From contig JAUYGN010000094.1 in the NCBI GenBank assembly GCA_030690545.1, positions 1 to 64,000 on the forward strand: a DNA stretch of 64,000 nt. Reading direction: 5' to 3'. Positions 40,684-49,202 of this stretch are shown in pieces. A program made the position numbers and the translations under genes. Within the stretch, counting starts at the first letter, position 1. Each line of letters begins with the position of its first letter. This DNA is from Solirubrobacteraceae bacterium (lineage in GTDB: Bacteria; Actinomycetota; Thermoleophilia; Solirubrobacterales; Solirubrobacteraceae). The notes under the pieces are model-generated. The model saw nothing but the letters and a program-made list of their open reading frames with translations, was not told where the DNA came from and did not search any database.

Positions 40684-41798
40684 TAGACGACCTCGCGCTC
40701 GCGGGCGAAGCGCCCGTAGTTGTAGTAGGCCGCACAGGCGCCCTCGCTGGACACCATGCACGTGCCGATCGGCCGCTCGGGCGTACAGCCGGAGCCGAAG
40801 ACCTTGCACTCCCAGGGCTTGATGACGCCCTTGAGGACCTCGCCGCACTGGCACGCCTTCGGGTCGGCGACGCGGATGCCGGGGACGCTGTACTGGATCT
40901 CGGCGTCCATGTCGGCGTAGGCCTCGGAGAGCTTCAGCCCGCTCTGCGAGATGAAGCCCATCCCGCGCCACTCGAAGTGCGGACGCAGCTCGAAGACCTC
41001 GGACATGACTTCCAGCGCGCGCGGGTTGCCGTCGTAGGGCACGACGCGCGCGTACTGGTTCTCGACCTCGCAGCGGCCCTCCTTGAGCTGCGTGAGGATC
41101 ATGTGGATCGCGTGCAGCACGTCGAGCGGCTCGAAGCCGGCGACGGAGATCGGCTTGCCGTACTCCGTCGGGATGAACTCGAACGGCCGCACGCCGACGA
41201 CCGTCGAGACGTGGCCCGGGCCGATGAACCCGTCCAGGCGCAGGTCGGGCGAGTCGAGCAGCGCGCGCAGCGGCGGCACGATCGTGACGTGGTTGCACAT
41301 GCAGAAGAAGTTCTTGACGCCTTCCGCCTTCGCCCGCTTGAGCGTCAGCGCCGTCGACGGTGCCGTCGTCTCGAAGCCGATCGCGAAGAAGACGACCGGG
41401 CGGTCGGGGTTCGCCTTGGCGATCCGCAGCGCATCCAGCGGCGAGTAGACCATCCGGATGTCGGCGCCCTCGGCCTTGGCGTCCAGCAGCGTGCCGTCGG
41501 AGCCGGGCACGCGCAGCATGTCGCCGAAGCAGGTGAAGATCACGTCGGGCTCGTGCGCGAGCGCAATGCCGTCGTCGACGCGGCCCATGGGGATCACGCA
41601 GACCGGGCAGCCGGGACCGTGGACGAGCTCGACGTTGGCGGGCAGCAGGTCGTCGATCCCGTACTTGTAGATCGAGTGGGTGTGGCCGCCGCAGACCTCC
41701 ATGAGCTTGTAGTGGCGGCCGGGCTCCACGAGGCCGAGGATCTCGCCCGCCAGCACCTGCCCGAGGGCAGGATCGCGGAACTCGTCGACATGCTTCAT
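40683..41798 (-). CDS. hypD: Hydrogenase maturation protein HypD
   Basis: LMEVCGGHTHSIYKYGIDDLLPANVELVHGPGCPVCVIP; GFETTAPSTA. Confidence 0.96.
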   Translation of the reverse strand: MKHVDEFRDPALGQVLAGEILGLVEPGRHYKLMEVCGGHTHSIYKYGIDDLLPANVELVHGPGCPVCVIPMGRVDDGIALAHEPDVIFTCFGDMLRVPGSDGTLLDAKAEGADIRMVYSPLDALRIAKANPDRPVVFFAIGFETTAPSTALTLKRAKAEGVKNFFCMCNHVTIVPPLRALLDSPDLRLDGFIGPGHVSTVVGVRPFEFIPTEYGKPISVAGFEPLDVLHAIHMILTQLKEGRCEVENQYARVVPYDGNPRALEVMSEVFELRPHFEWRGMGFISQSGLKLSEAYADMDAEIQYSVPGIRVADPKACQCGEVLKGVIKPWECKVFGSGCTPERPIGTCMVSSEGACAAYYNYGRFAREREVV

Positions 41799-42058
41799 TG
41801 CGGGGCCTCCTCGGTAAGCCTTGCGATCGCCGTGCCGGCGTGAACAAGGAGTCGGTCCCCCGGCGCCACCGGGGCGACTAGGTCTATCTCGACCGTCTCC
41901 GAGCTCCCGTCGTCATCAGCGCAGAGCGCGAGCCCTCTGCCTTCGTCCAGGCGCAGGACGGTCAGCGGGATGGCGACGTCGCCGCACGTGATGCAGCCCG
42001 TCGTGACATCGCAGGTCGGAGCCAGCGCAGCTGCTGCGTTGGCGATCAGGCGCGTCAT
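41795..42058 (-). CDS. HypC-like protein lacking the canonical N-terminal MC motif
   Basis: MTRLIANAAAALAPTCDVTTGCITCGDVAIPLTVLRLDEGRGLALCADDDGSSETVEIDLVAPVAPGDRLLVHAGTAIARL. Confidence 0.8.
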   Translation of the reverse strand: MTRLIANAAAALAPTCDVTTGCITCGDVAIPLTVLRLDEGRGLALCADDDGSSETVEIDLVAPVAPGDRLLVHAGTAIARLTEEAPQ

Positions 42059-42333
42059 TCGATGATGCTCGCCTTCAGCTCTTCGAGCTCGTTCTCGTAG
42101 TCCTCGCCCATGCTCTCGAGCATGCGGCGGGTCTCCAGCGCCTCGGCCTCGTCGACCTTCGACATCGCGAAGCCGACGTGGATGAGCACCCAGTCGCCGG
42201 GGCCGACGCCGACGCCGTCATCGTCGAGAAGCCCGATGTTGACGTTGCGCTGCACGCCCGCGACATCGACCTTCGCAAGACGGTTGCCCTCGTCTACGAC
42301 CTCAAGGATCCGACCAGGAATCGCCAAGCACAT
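42055..42333 (-). CDS. hypC: Hydrogenase assembly chaperone HypC
   Basis: MCLAIPGRILEVVDEGNRLAKVDVAGVQRNVNIGLLDDDGVGVGPGDWVLIHVGFAMSKVDEAEA. Confidence 0.95.
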   Translation of the reverse strand: MCLAIPGRILEVVDEGNRLAKVDVAGVQRNVNIGLLDDDGVGVGPGDWVLIHVGFAMSKVDEAEALETRRMLESMGEDYENELEELKASIIE

Positions 42334-42400
42334 ATCGGTCGTAAACCTCCCGTCTCATCCGGCATTTGCCCAACGGCTTTGCGAACTGCGCTACGGACCG

Positions 42401-42422
42401 CTCTCCTCACGAGCAAGGAGAG
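42401..42422. promoter_or_regulatory. Perfect 7-bp inverted repeat in the divergent region upstream of the hydrogenase operon
   Basis: CTCTCCT-cacgagca-AGGAGAG. Confidence 0.4.
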
Positions 42423-42550
42423 TCGTATCACTCGCGCACGCGGCGCGCTAGATGTGTAGATCACCTTGTGCCCGGGCTCGCGGCCGTGGTACCAACGGGC
42501 GGTCGGGACCAGCAGCTGTGCCGAAGCCGGGAAAGGGAGGATGAAGCCGC

Positions 42551-42856
42551 GTGTCAAATGGCCGATTGGTGACGCAGGATCCGATTGAGCAGGCGCTGGA
42601 CAAACTCGGGTCCTTTGGAGTGCCCGTGACCGAGATCGGGGAGAAGGCTGGCGCGATCTTCGGCCAGCTGGGCTCCTTCGATCTGTTCGAGATCGTCGAC
42701 CAGGTCGGTGCGATCGATCCGAGCCAGCTCGACGTCGGGGAGATCCTCGGCGAGATGAAGGCGAAGTACGACGAGCTCGATCCCGCGCTGAAGGTCCCCG
42801 TGGCGATCGTCGCCGGCTTCGTCGGCGCCCGGGTGGTGAGGTGGATTGTCCGCTAG
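42551..42856 (+). CDS. Hypothetical protein with C-terminal TM helix, divergent from the hydrogenase operon
   Basis: GTG start; VSNGRLVTQDPIEQALDKLGSFGVPVTEIGEKAG...KVPVAIVAGFVGARVVRWIVR. Confidence 0.6.
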   Translation: MSNGRLVTQDPIEQALDKLGSFGVPVTEIGEKAGAIFGQLGSFDLFEIVDQVGAIDPSQLDVGEILGEMKAKYDELDPALKVPVAIVAGFVGARVVRWIVR

Positions 42857-42946
42857 CCGACCGTGCGGCCGCCCCGCCACGCGCCGACGGGCCGGGCTGG
42901 CGGCAACGATCTGTACCCGCGCGCGTGTAAGAAGAGGACTGGGCCG

Positions 42947-43453
42947 ATGACTCAGGCGATCACGAATGACACGGCCGGCGGCGTGCCCAACGCACCCGGC
43001 GGCGCGCCCGCACCACTGATCCCTGCGCCGGCGCAGCCGGGTATGGTCACGGTGCGGGAGGACATGCTGGCCTCTGCGGCATTGGCGGTGGGTTTCGTCG
43101 CTGGCGCAGGCGGGGTCGGCGCGGCCGTCGGCATGCCCTTCCGGGCGGTCGGCCTTGGACGTCGGACACCACCAGCGTTGAAAGGGATGCGAATGCGCAA
43201 CAGGAAGCTGAACGCCCAGCTCGCGCCGGCGATGTACTCGCTCGCCGCGACGAACAGCCAGCTGCTCGGACTCGTCGGCAGCCGCCGCCCGGTCCTGGCC
43301 CTCGCCAAGCTCGGGGTCGCAGCCGCGGCCGTCGCCTATGTCACCGCCGACGAGGCGACGCGCAAGCAGATGCTCGACCAGGCGACGGGACTGCTCGAGC
43401 AGGGCGCCGGGGCGCTGTCGAGCTCGGGCCTGCTCGACAAGGTCTTCAAGTAG
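42947..43453 (+). CDS. Hypothetical membrane protein
   Basis: MTQAITNDTAGGVPNAPGGAPAPLIPAPAQPGMVTVREDMLASAALAVGFVAGAGGVGAAVGMPFRAVG... Confidence 0.6.
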   Translation: MTQAITNDTAGGVPNAPGGAPAPLIPAPAQPGMVTVREDMLASAALAVGFVAGAGGVGAAVGMPFRAVGLGRRTPPALKGMRMRNRKLNAQLAPAMYSLAATNSQLLGLVGSRRPVLALAKLGVAAAAVAYVTADEATRKQMLDQATGLLEQGAGALSSSGLLDKVFK

Positions 43454-43577
43454 ACAACGGCTGCGCCCGCGTGCTCCGAGGCTTCGGGGCACGCGGTGCT
43501 TCGCCCACCCGGCGACCGCCTGAACCTACGCCCGTGCGAGGAGCGGGCGCGGGGTGAGGCGCCGGCTCCGCTGCTGA

Positions 43578-44345
43578 TCAGGCCTTCGCCTTCGCCTCGG
43601 CGTGGATGCGGCCCTTGCCCTTGGCGTTGCACAGCCGCCCGCCTTCGCGCCCGTGACGGACGGCCGCGAGCTCGGCCATGATCGAGAGCGCGGTCTCGCG
43701 CGCGTTCGTGGCGCCGAGGTCCAGTCCGACCGGCGCGCTGATCCGTGCCTGATCGGCCTCTGACACACCGGCCGCGACGAGGCGCTCGCGCCTGTCGGCC
43801 TGCGCGCGCTTGGAGCCCATCGCGCCGATGTAGGCAACATCGGCGGCGAGCACGGTGAGCAGCGTCGCGTCGTCGAGCTTGGGATCGTGGGTGAGGATCA
43901 CGATGTAGGTCGCCTTGTCGAGCGCGCCGAGCTGCTCGAACGCCTCCTCGGGCCAGGCCGCAACGACGCCGAGGGCGTCCGGGAAGCGCTCGGGCGTCGC
44001 AAAGCGGGCGCGCGGGTCGACGACGTAGGGGCGCCATCCGCAGACGCGGGCCAGCGCCGACAGGTGCTGGGCGTACTCGACGGCGCCGAAGATGACGATC
44101 CGCGGGTCGGGCGCCGTCACGTCGATGAAGAGGTCGCCCCGGATCTCGGAGCTCTCCTTCCACATGAGATCGTCGGCGTCGGCCTTGCCCTGGGCGTCGA
44201 GCTCGGGATCGCCGAGCGTGCCCTCCGAGGTACCGTCGGGTTGTACGAGCAGCTTCTCGCCGAGATGCTCGCCGCGGACCACGGTGACGAGCGCCGCGCG
44301 CCCGTCCTCGCGTGCGATCTGCGCAAAGTCCTCGTGAACGCTCAC
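43578..44345 (-). CDS. XdhC Rossmann-domain protein (CoxF-like)
   Basis: RIVIFGAVEYAQHLSALARVCGWRPYVVDPRARFATPERFP...AYIGAMGSKRAQADRRERL. Confidence 0.85.
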   Translation of the reverse strand: MSVHEDFAQIAREDGRAALVTVVRGEHLGEKLLVQPDGTSEGTLGDPELDAQGKADADDLMWKESSEIRGDLFIDVTAPDPRIVIFGAVEYAQHLSALARVCGWRPYVVDPRARFATPERFPDALGVVAAWPEEAFEQLGALDKATYIVILTHDPKLDDATLLTVLAADVAYIGAMGSKRAQADRRERLVAAGVSEADQARISAPVGLDLGATNARETALSIMAELAAVRHGREGGRLCNAKGKGRIHAEAKAKA

Positions 44346-44656
44346 GGCTGGAAGCGCTCCACCCAGACGTCGATCTCGCCGCCGCACGGCAGCCCGACGT
44401 CCCAGGCTTCCTCGTCGGCGATGCCGAACGTCAGCAGCTGCGGCGCAGCGCCGGTCAGGACCTTGTCGGCGACCTCGATGACGGCGCCCTCGACGCAGCC
44501 TCCGGACACCATGCCCGAGACCTCGCCGCGATTGTTGATCGCCATCTTCGCGCCCGGCGGGCGCGGTGCCGAGCGGCGTGTCGCGGTGATCGTCGCGATC
44601 GCGACCTGCGCGCCGTCGGCGATCCACCGGTCGACGTCCTCGATTACGTCCTTCAT
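44342..44656 (-). CDS. XdhC N-terminal CoxI-domain protein (stand-alone)
   Basis: AQVAIATITATRRSAPRPPGAKMAINNRGEVSGMVSGGCVEGAVIEVADKV...FGIADEEAWDVGLPCGGEIDVWVE. Confidence 0.88.
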   Translation of the reverse strand: MKDVIEDVDRWIADGAQVAIATITATRRSAPRPPGAKMAINNRGEVSGMVSGGCVEGAVIEVADKVLTGAAPQLLTFGIADEEAWDVGLPCGGEIDVWVERFQP

Positions 44657-44804
44657 CTGGCTTGGCTCCTTCCTGCAACGACCCGGGCCCTGATACTAGC
44701 TTGGGGTACCCGGTCGACCGGCGAGCGGATCGCCAGCTGGCGCGCCGGCGATGCGCGGCCAACGACGGCCGGGGCGCACGCGCGCACCCGGCCGGACAGG
44801 CGTC

Positions 44805-45230
44805 TTACGCGTTGCCGACGTTCGCCGTGAACTGCTTGACGAGCCCGGTCAGCACGCCGACGACGGTGCCCTCGCCCATCGAACCGGCCTTGCCGCTCAC
44901 GTTCGCGACCGCGTTGACGGTGCCGGTGCCACCGCTGATGCTGATCGTGACGTCGCCGTTGGCGGCGCTCTGCCCGCCGGCCTCGGTCGTCTTGGCCTTG
45001 ATCTTGACGGTCTTGCTGCCGGGGTTCGAGGACTCGATCGTGACGGGGCCGACGAACTTCATGCCCATCGCGCCCATCTTGACGTCGATCTCGGCCTTGA
45101 CGGACTCCGGGCCGTCGGCGGACTTGACCTTGGCGCCGGGCACGCAGGGCACGAGCTTGTTCAGGTCGCTGATGATGCCCCAGGCGTGGTCGGGGTTGGA
45201 CACCGAAAACGTTTCGTTCAGGGTTGGCAT
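44805..45230 (-). CDS. coxG: CoxG / SRPBCC family protein
   Basis: MPTLNETFSVSNPDHAWGIISDLNKLVPCVPGAKVKSADG...IDVKMGAMGMKFVGPVTIE. Confidence 0.87.
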   Translation of the reverse strand: MPTLNETFSVSNPDHAWGIISDLNKLVPCVPGAKVKSADGPESVKAEIDVKMGAMGMKFVGPVTIESSNPGSKTVKIKAKTTEAGGQSAANGDVTISISGGTGTVNAVANVSGKAGSMGEGTVVGVLTGLVKQFTANVGNA

Positions 45231-45428
45231 TCTGCGATCTCTCCTCCGTAGTGCGGGCTGAAAAGGGCGGCTGTGCGTGGGGGGGACCCCTATAGCGCGC
45301 GGTGAACCGCCGCCGCCGGGCGCTGAGCAGCCGCGGAGTATTTCAGGTTCCGCGCGGATCCGCCCTTGCGCGGGCGCCAAGCAGGGGGGGAGCGGGCGAA
45401 AAGACGTCCGGCTTCATAGAATCGCCGG

Positions 45429-45953
45429 ATGGCTATTCAGGCAGGTACCTACAAGCTCGGACCGGACAACGCCTCTCTTCATGTGGAGACGGGTCGCAGC
45501 GGCGCTGCGGCCAAAGCAGGGCATGACCTCGTGATCGACGTCACGTCCTGGGATGCGACGCTCGAGATCGGCGACAGCTCGAGCCTGACGCTCAACGCCG
45601 ATCCCACGGCACTGCATGTGCGCGAGGGCAAGGGCGGCCTGCAGGCACTCGGCGACGACGACAAGGCGGACATCCGCAAGACGATCGACAAGGACATCCT
45701 CAAGAAGAAGAGCATCACCTTCACGTCGTCGAGCGTGGAGGACACCGGCAGCGGCCTGAAGATCAGCGGCGACCTCGAGATGGGCGGCAAGTCCAAGCCC
45801 GTCAGCTTCGACGTCAGCGAGAGCGACGGCACCCTGACCGGCAGCACGACCGTCAACCAGAGCGACTGGGGCATCAAGCCGTACTCCGCGCTGTTCGGCG
45901 CGCTGAAGGTCAACGACGACGTCAAGGTCGTCGTCGAGGCCAAGCTCGGCTGA
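45429..45953 (+). CDS. YceI-family protein
   Basis: MAIQAGTYKLGPDNASLHVETGRSGAAAKAGHDLVIDVTSWDATLEI...SGDLEMGGKSKPVSFDVS. Confidence 0.85.
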   Translation: MAIQAGTYKLGPDNASLHVETGRSGAAAKAGHDLVIDVTSWDATLEIGDSSSLTLNADPTALHVREGKGGLQALGDDDKADIRKTIDKDILKKKSITFTSSSVEDTGSGLKISGDLEMGGKSKPVSFDVSESDGTLTGSTTVNQSDWGIKPYSALFGALKVNDDVKVVVEAKLG

Positions 45954-45982
45954 CGAAGGGACGCCGTCGGTACGATGGTCGG

Positions 45983-46150
45983 GTGCGTCTGATCGTCGCC
46001 CATATCGCCGGGATTCCGATCGAGGAGTCCCTGGCGATGGCCGTCCCGGTGCTCGGGGCGTCCTACGCGGCGCTGATGGCAAGCCTGCGCTCGCGCCGCG
46101 CGGCATGGAAGCACCGCAAGACCGACGCCGACACGAAGACGGACGTTTAA
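45983..46150 (+). CDS. Small membrane protein (55 aa), not in supplied ORF track
   Basis: GTG start: VRLIVAHIAGIPIEESLAMAVPVLGASYAALMASLRSRRAAWKHRKTDADTKTDV*. Confidence 0.5.
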   Translation: MRLIVAHIAGIPIEESLAMAVPVLGASYAALMASLRSRRAAWKHRKTDADTKTDV

Positions 46151-46154
46151 CGAC

Positions 46155-46179
46155 CACCGGCCTGCGATGCAGGCCGGTG
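46155..46179. terminator. Perfect 11-bp hairpin between convergent genes
   Basis: CACCGGCCTGC-gat-GCAGGCCGGTG. Confidence 0.65.
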
Positions 46180-46205
46180 CGTCACGACGGATGTCCCAGT
46201 GGACG

Positions 46206-46655
46206 CTAGTCGCGGAACGTCGTCTGCGCGTCGAGCGAACCCTCGAGCTGACGACCGTCGGGTCCAGCGGGCAACTCGATCGCTCCGGCGTGTGCGTAGA
46301 GCGCGATCTCCTCGATGCGCTTGCCGCCGAAGTTGTCGCCCGTCCAGCTCAGCGACTGCGGCGACGTGCCGAGCATGCCGCCAGCCAGATAGCGCGACTT
46401 GTCCTTGATCTTGGCGCACGTCTTGCGGACGGCGTTCTGCACCCCCGGGCTCGAGCTCGTGATGTAGCCGTGCCCCTGCCCGAAGCGGTCGAGATCCTGC
46501 CCGACGACCTTGACGTCGCCCGCCGGCAGACCGAGCTCGTCGCCGACGACCTGCGCCAAGAGCGAGTCCTGCCCGCCGCCGTCGCAGCTGAGGCTCAGCG
46601 TGCACTTGCCGGTTGGATGAACCCGCAGATAGACACAACGGTACGCACTAGCCAT
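46206..46655 (-). CDS. Stand-alone CoxL/xanthine-dehydrogenase-like Moco-domain fragment ('mini-CoxL', 149 aa)
   Basis: RVHPTGKCTLSLSCDGGGQDSLLAQVVGDELGLPAGDVKVVGQDLDRFGQGHGYITSSSPGVQNAVRKTCAKIKDKSRYLAG collinear with an internal segment of CoxL at 51385-51813. Confidence 0.75.
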   Translation of the reverse strand: MASAYRCVYLRVHPTGKCTLSLSCDGGGQDSLLAQVVGDELGLPAGDVKVVGQDLDRFGQGHGYITSSSPGVQNAVRKTCAKIKDKSRYLAGGMLGTSPQSLSWTGDNFGGKRIEEIALYAHAGAIELPAGPDGRQLEGSLDAQTTFRD

Positions 46656-46810
46656 GGACAGCTCCCCTCATATGTGCCGATACCTGCACAGTCACGCTCC
46701 TTCCCAAGGATGGGGCGACCACGGATGGCCGCCGGTCAAGCGGGCGCCAGTATGACAGCTCCGAAGGCACCGCGCCCGTCCCGGTGATGCCTGCGGATGT
46801 CCAGAGATGC

Positions 46811-48232
46811 TCATATGCCTGAGTTGGACCCAGGCGACGTATTGCCCTTGTAGGCGCCATATCCGCTGGGCATCCGGACATGCGCCTCCGTCGTGCCGGC
46901 GAACCCCCACGTCTCCTCCTCGGGCTCGTCGTCAAGCGTCGGGACCTTCCAACTCGCGAGCATCGGATCATGATCGCGCTCGGCGGCGATCGCATCGGCG
47001 ACCTCCTCCAAAGACTTCAGCGTGTGGCCGCTGACGAGGGCGTCGCAATGCGGCAGCGCAGCGACGAGGCCGCCGGCCTTGGGCGAGAAGCCCTGCGCCG
47101 CGACGCGGGGATTGACCCAGACGATCCGGTAGGCGAGGCGCGACAGCCGCTGCATCTCGCGGCCGACGAGCTCGGGGTCGCCGCGCTCCCAGCCATCGGA
47201 CAGGATCACGACGACGGAACCGCGCGCCATCCCGCGACGCCCGTAGCGGTCGTTGAACTCCTTCAGCGCATCGCCGATCCGCGTGCCGCTGGACCAGTCG
47301 GGCGCCGCCTCTGTCGCGCGTCGGATCGCCCGCTGCGGGTTACGCCCGGCAAGCTGCTTGGTGAGGCGAGTCAGGCGCGTGGCGAAGACGAACGCCTCGG
47401 CGTACGGGCCCGTCGCGCGGGCCGCGTGCAGGAACTGCAGGTACGCGCGCGCGTAGGGCTCCATCGAGCCCGAGATGTCGCACAGCAGCACGAGCCTGCG
47501 CGGATGAGAGCGGCGGCGCTTGCGCGCGAGCACGATCGGGTCGCCGCCGGTGTGCAGGCTCTTGCGCAGCGTGCGGCGCATGTCCATGTGCTCGCCGTGG
47601 CGCCCGCGGCGCTTGCGGCGCGTGACGCGCTCGGGGGTGGCGAGCTGCAGGCGAACCATGAGCTTGTACAGCAGGGCGAGCTCCTCGGAGCTCAGCGCCT
47701 GGAAGTTCTTCTGGCTGAGGGCCTCCTCCTCGCTTGCCTCCTGCAGCGGGACGAGCGTCTCCTTCTGGTCTTCGTCCTCGTCCTGCTCGTCCTCATCGTC
47801 GCCGTCGCCGGCGTTGATGCTCATCGCGTCCTGGCCGCCCTCGCGCTCCATGACGTTCTGGTCGCTCATCTCGTCGGGCGTCTCGCTGTCGATCCGATCG
47901 ACCGGCGCGTCCTCGAGCTCGACGTCGTAGTCGTCGGGGTTGATCGCCCGCTTGCGGGTTCCGAACACCTCGCCGAAGATGCGGTCGAACGCCGCCACCT
48001 GCTGAAAGCCGGTGACGAAGATCGCCCGCGTCGTGCAGTACAGCCGACGACGCGAGACCGGCTTGGTGAGCTTCAGCGCACGCGTGTACTGCTCGGTCTG
48101 CGACGGCGTGACCGGCACGCCCGCCTCGTGCAGCCGCTGACTGAACGCGCTCGCGAGCCCCGGCAGGTCGACGTCGAAGTCGACGACCTTGAACTCGGGG
48201 ACCGGGTCCGCGCCGTTGGACGTCTTGGCCAC
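46811..48232 (-). CDS. coxE: VWA-domain protein CoxE
   Basis: RRLVLLCDISGSMEPYARAYLQFLHAA (MIDAS DxSxS); central acidic region. Confidence 0.88.
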   Translation of the reverse strand: MAKTSNGADPVPEFKVVDFDVDLPGLASAFSQRLHEAGVPVTPSQTEQYTRALKLTKPVSRRRLYCTTRAIFVTGFQQVAAFDRIFGEVFGTRKRAINPDDYDVELEDAPVDRIDSETPDEMSDQNVMEREGGQDAMSINAGDGDDEDEQDEDEDQKETLVPLQEASEEEALSQKNFQALSSEELALLYKLMVRLQLATPERVTRRKRRGRHGEHMDMRRTLRKSLHTGGDPIVLARKRRRSHPRRLVLLCDISGSMEPYARAYLQFLHAARATGPYAEAFVFATRLTRLTKQLAGRNPQRAIRRATEAAPDWSSGTRIGDALKEFNDRYGRRGMARGSVVVILSDGWERGDPELVGREMQRLSRLAYRIVWVNPRVAAQGFSPKAGGLVAALPHCDALVSGHTLKSLEEVADAIAAERDHDPMLASWKVPTLDDEPEEETWGFAGTTEAHVRMPSGYGAYKGNTSPGSNSGI

Positions 48233-48281
48233 TAGCCGTCGTTCCCGTGCGGACCGTGCGTATGTGCGGAGGCGGCCACCC

Positions 48282-49202
48282 CTACCGCTCCTCGATCAGC
48301 TGCTCCAGGCCGGCCGCGCGAACGACGTCCTGATCCTCGCTGTACTTCAGCACCGAGCCGAGCGTGCGGTCGGCGGACTCGACGTCGAGATGATCGACGC
48401 CGAGCAGGTCCAAGGCGGAGACCCAGTCGATCGCCTCGGCGATGCCGGGCGGCTTCTGGATGTCAGACGCGCGCATGCGCGAGACGGCATCGGCGACCTG
48501 GACCGCGAGGATCGCCGAGGCGCCCTTGACGCGGCGGCGGACGATGTCGACCTCGCGTTGCGGGTCCGGGTAGTCGATCCACTGGTACAGGCAGCGGCGC
48601 TTGACGGCATCGTGCAGGTCGCGCGTGCGGTTGGAGGTGAGGATGACGATCGGCGGGTGCGTCGCGGTGATCGTCCCGATCTCGGGAATCGTGACGGTCG
48701 CCTCGGCGAGCAGCTCGAGCAGGAAGGCCTCGAAGTCGTCGTCGGCACGGTCGAGCTCGTCGATCAGCAGGACCGCGGGCCGCGGGCCCTTGTGCTCGAG
48801 CGCCTCCAGCAGCGGGCGGCGGATCAGGTAGTCGGGTCCGAACAGGCCCTTCTCGTCGAGATCCTCGCCCTTGGCGTCGGCGATCCGGATGCTCAGCAGC
48901 TGGCGCGGATAGTTCCACTCGTAGAGCGCCTCGGAGGCGTCGATGCCCTCGTAGCACTGCAGGCGGATCAGCGGCGTGTTCATCACCTGCGCGAGCGCCT
49001 TGGCAAGCTCGGTCTTGCCGACGCCGGCCTCGCCCTCGAGCAGTAGCGGCTGCGGCAGTCGCAGGGCCAGGAAGGCCGAGGTCGCGAGGCCCTCGTCGGC
49101 GAGGTAGTCGACGTCTCCCAGCAGCTGCCCGAGCTTGTCCACGCTCGGGATCAGGCGGCGCATCTCTTCTTCCAGCTCGTCGCTTCGCTTCAGTCGGCTC
49201 AT
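48282..49202 (-). CDS. coxD: MoxR-type AAA+ ATPase CoxD
   Basis: LLLEGEAGVGKTELAKALAQVMNTPLIRLQCYEGIDASEALYEWNYPRQLL...AVLLIDELDRADDDFEAFLLELL. Confidence 0.92.
   Translation of the reverse strand: MSRLKRSDELEEEMRRLIPSVDKLGQLLGDVDYLADEGLATSAFLALRLPQPLLLEGEAGVGKTELAKALAQVMNTPLIRLQCYEGIDASEALYEWNYPRQLLSIRIADAKGEDLDEKGLFGPDYLIRRPLLEALEHKGPRPAVLLIDELDRADDDFEAFLLELLAEATVTIPEIGTITATHPPIVILTSNRTRDLHDAVKRRCLYQWIDYPDPQREVDIVRRRVKGASAILAVQVADAVSRMRASDIQKPPGIAEAIDWVSALDLLGVDHLDVESADRTLGSVLKYSEDQDVVRAAGLEQLIEER

Noticed and set aside
46206-46655. Interpretation of the mini-CoxL as a simple pseudogene
   Set aside because: ORF is intact with its own ATG, keeps diverged but collinear sequence without stops, and sits before a proper hairpin; pseudogene remains possible but is not favoured.
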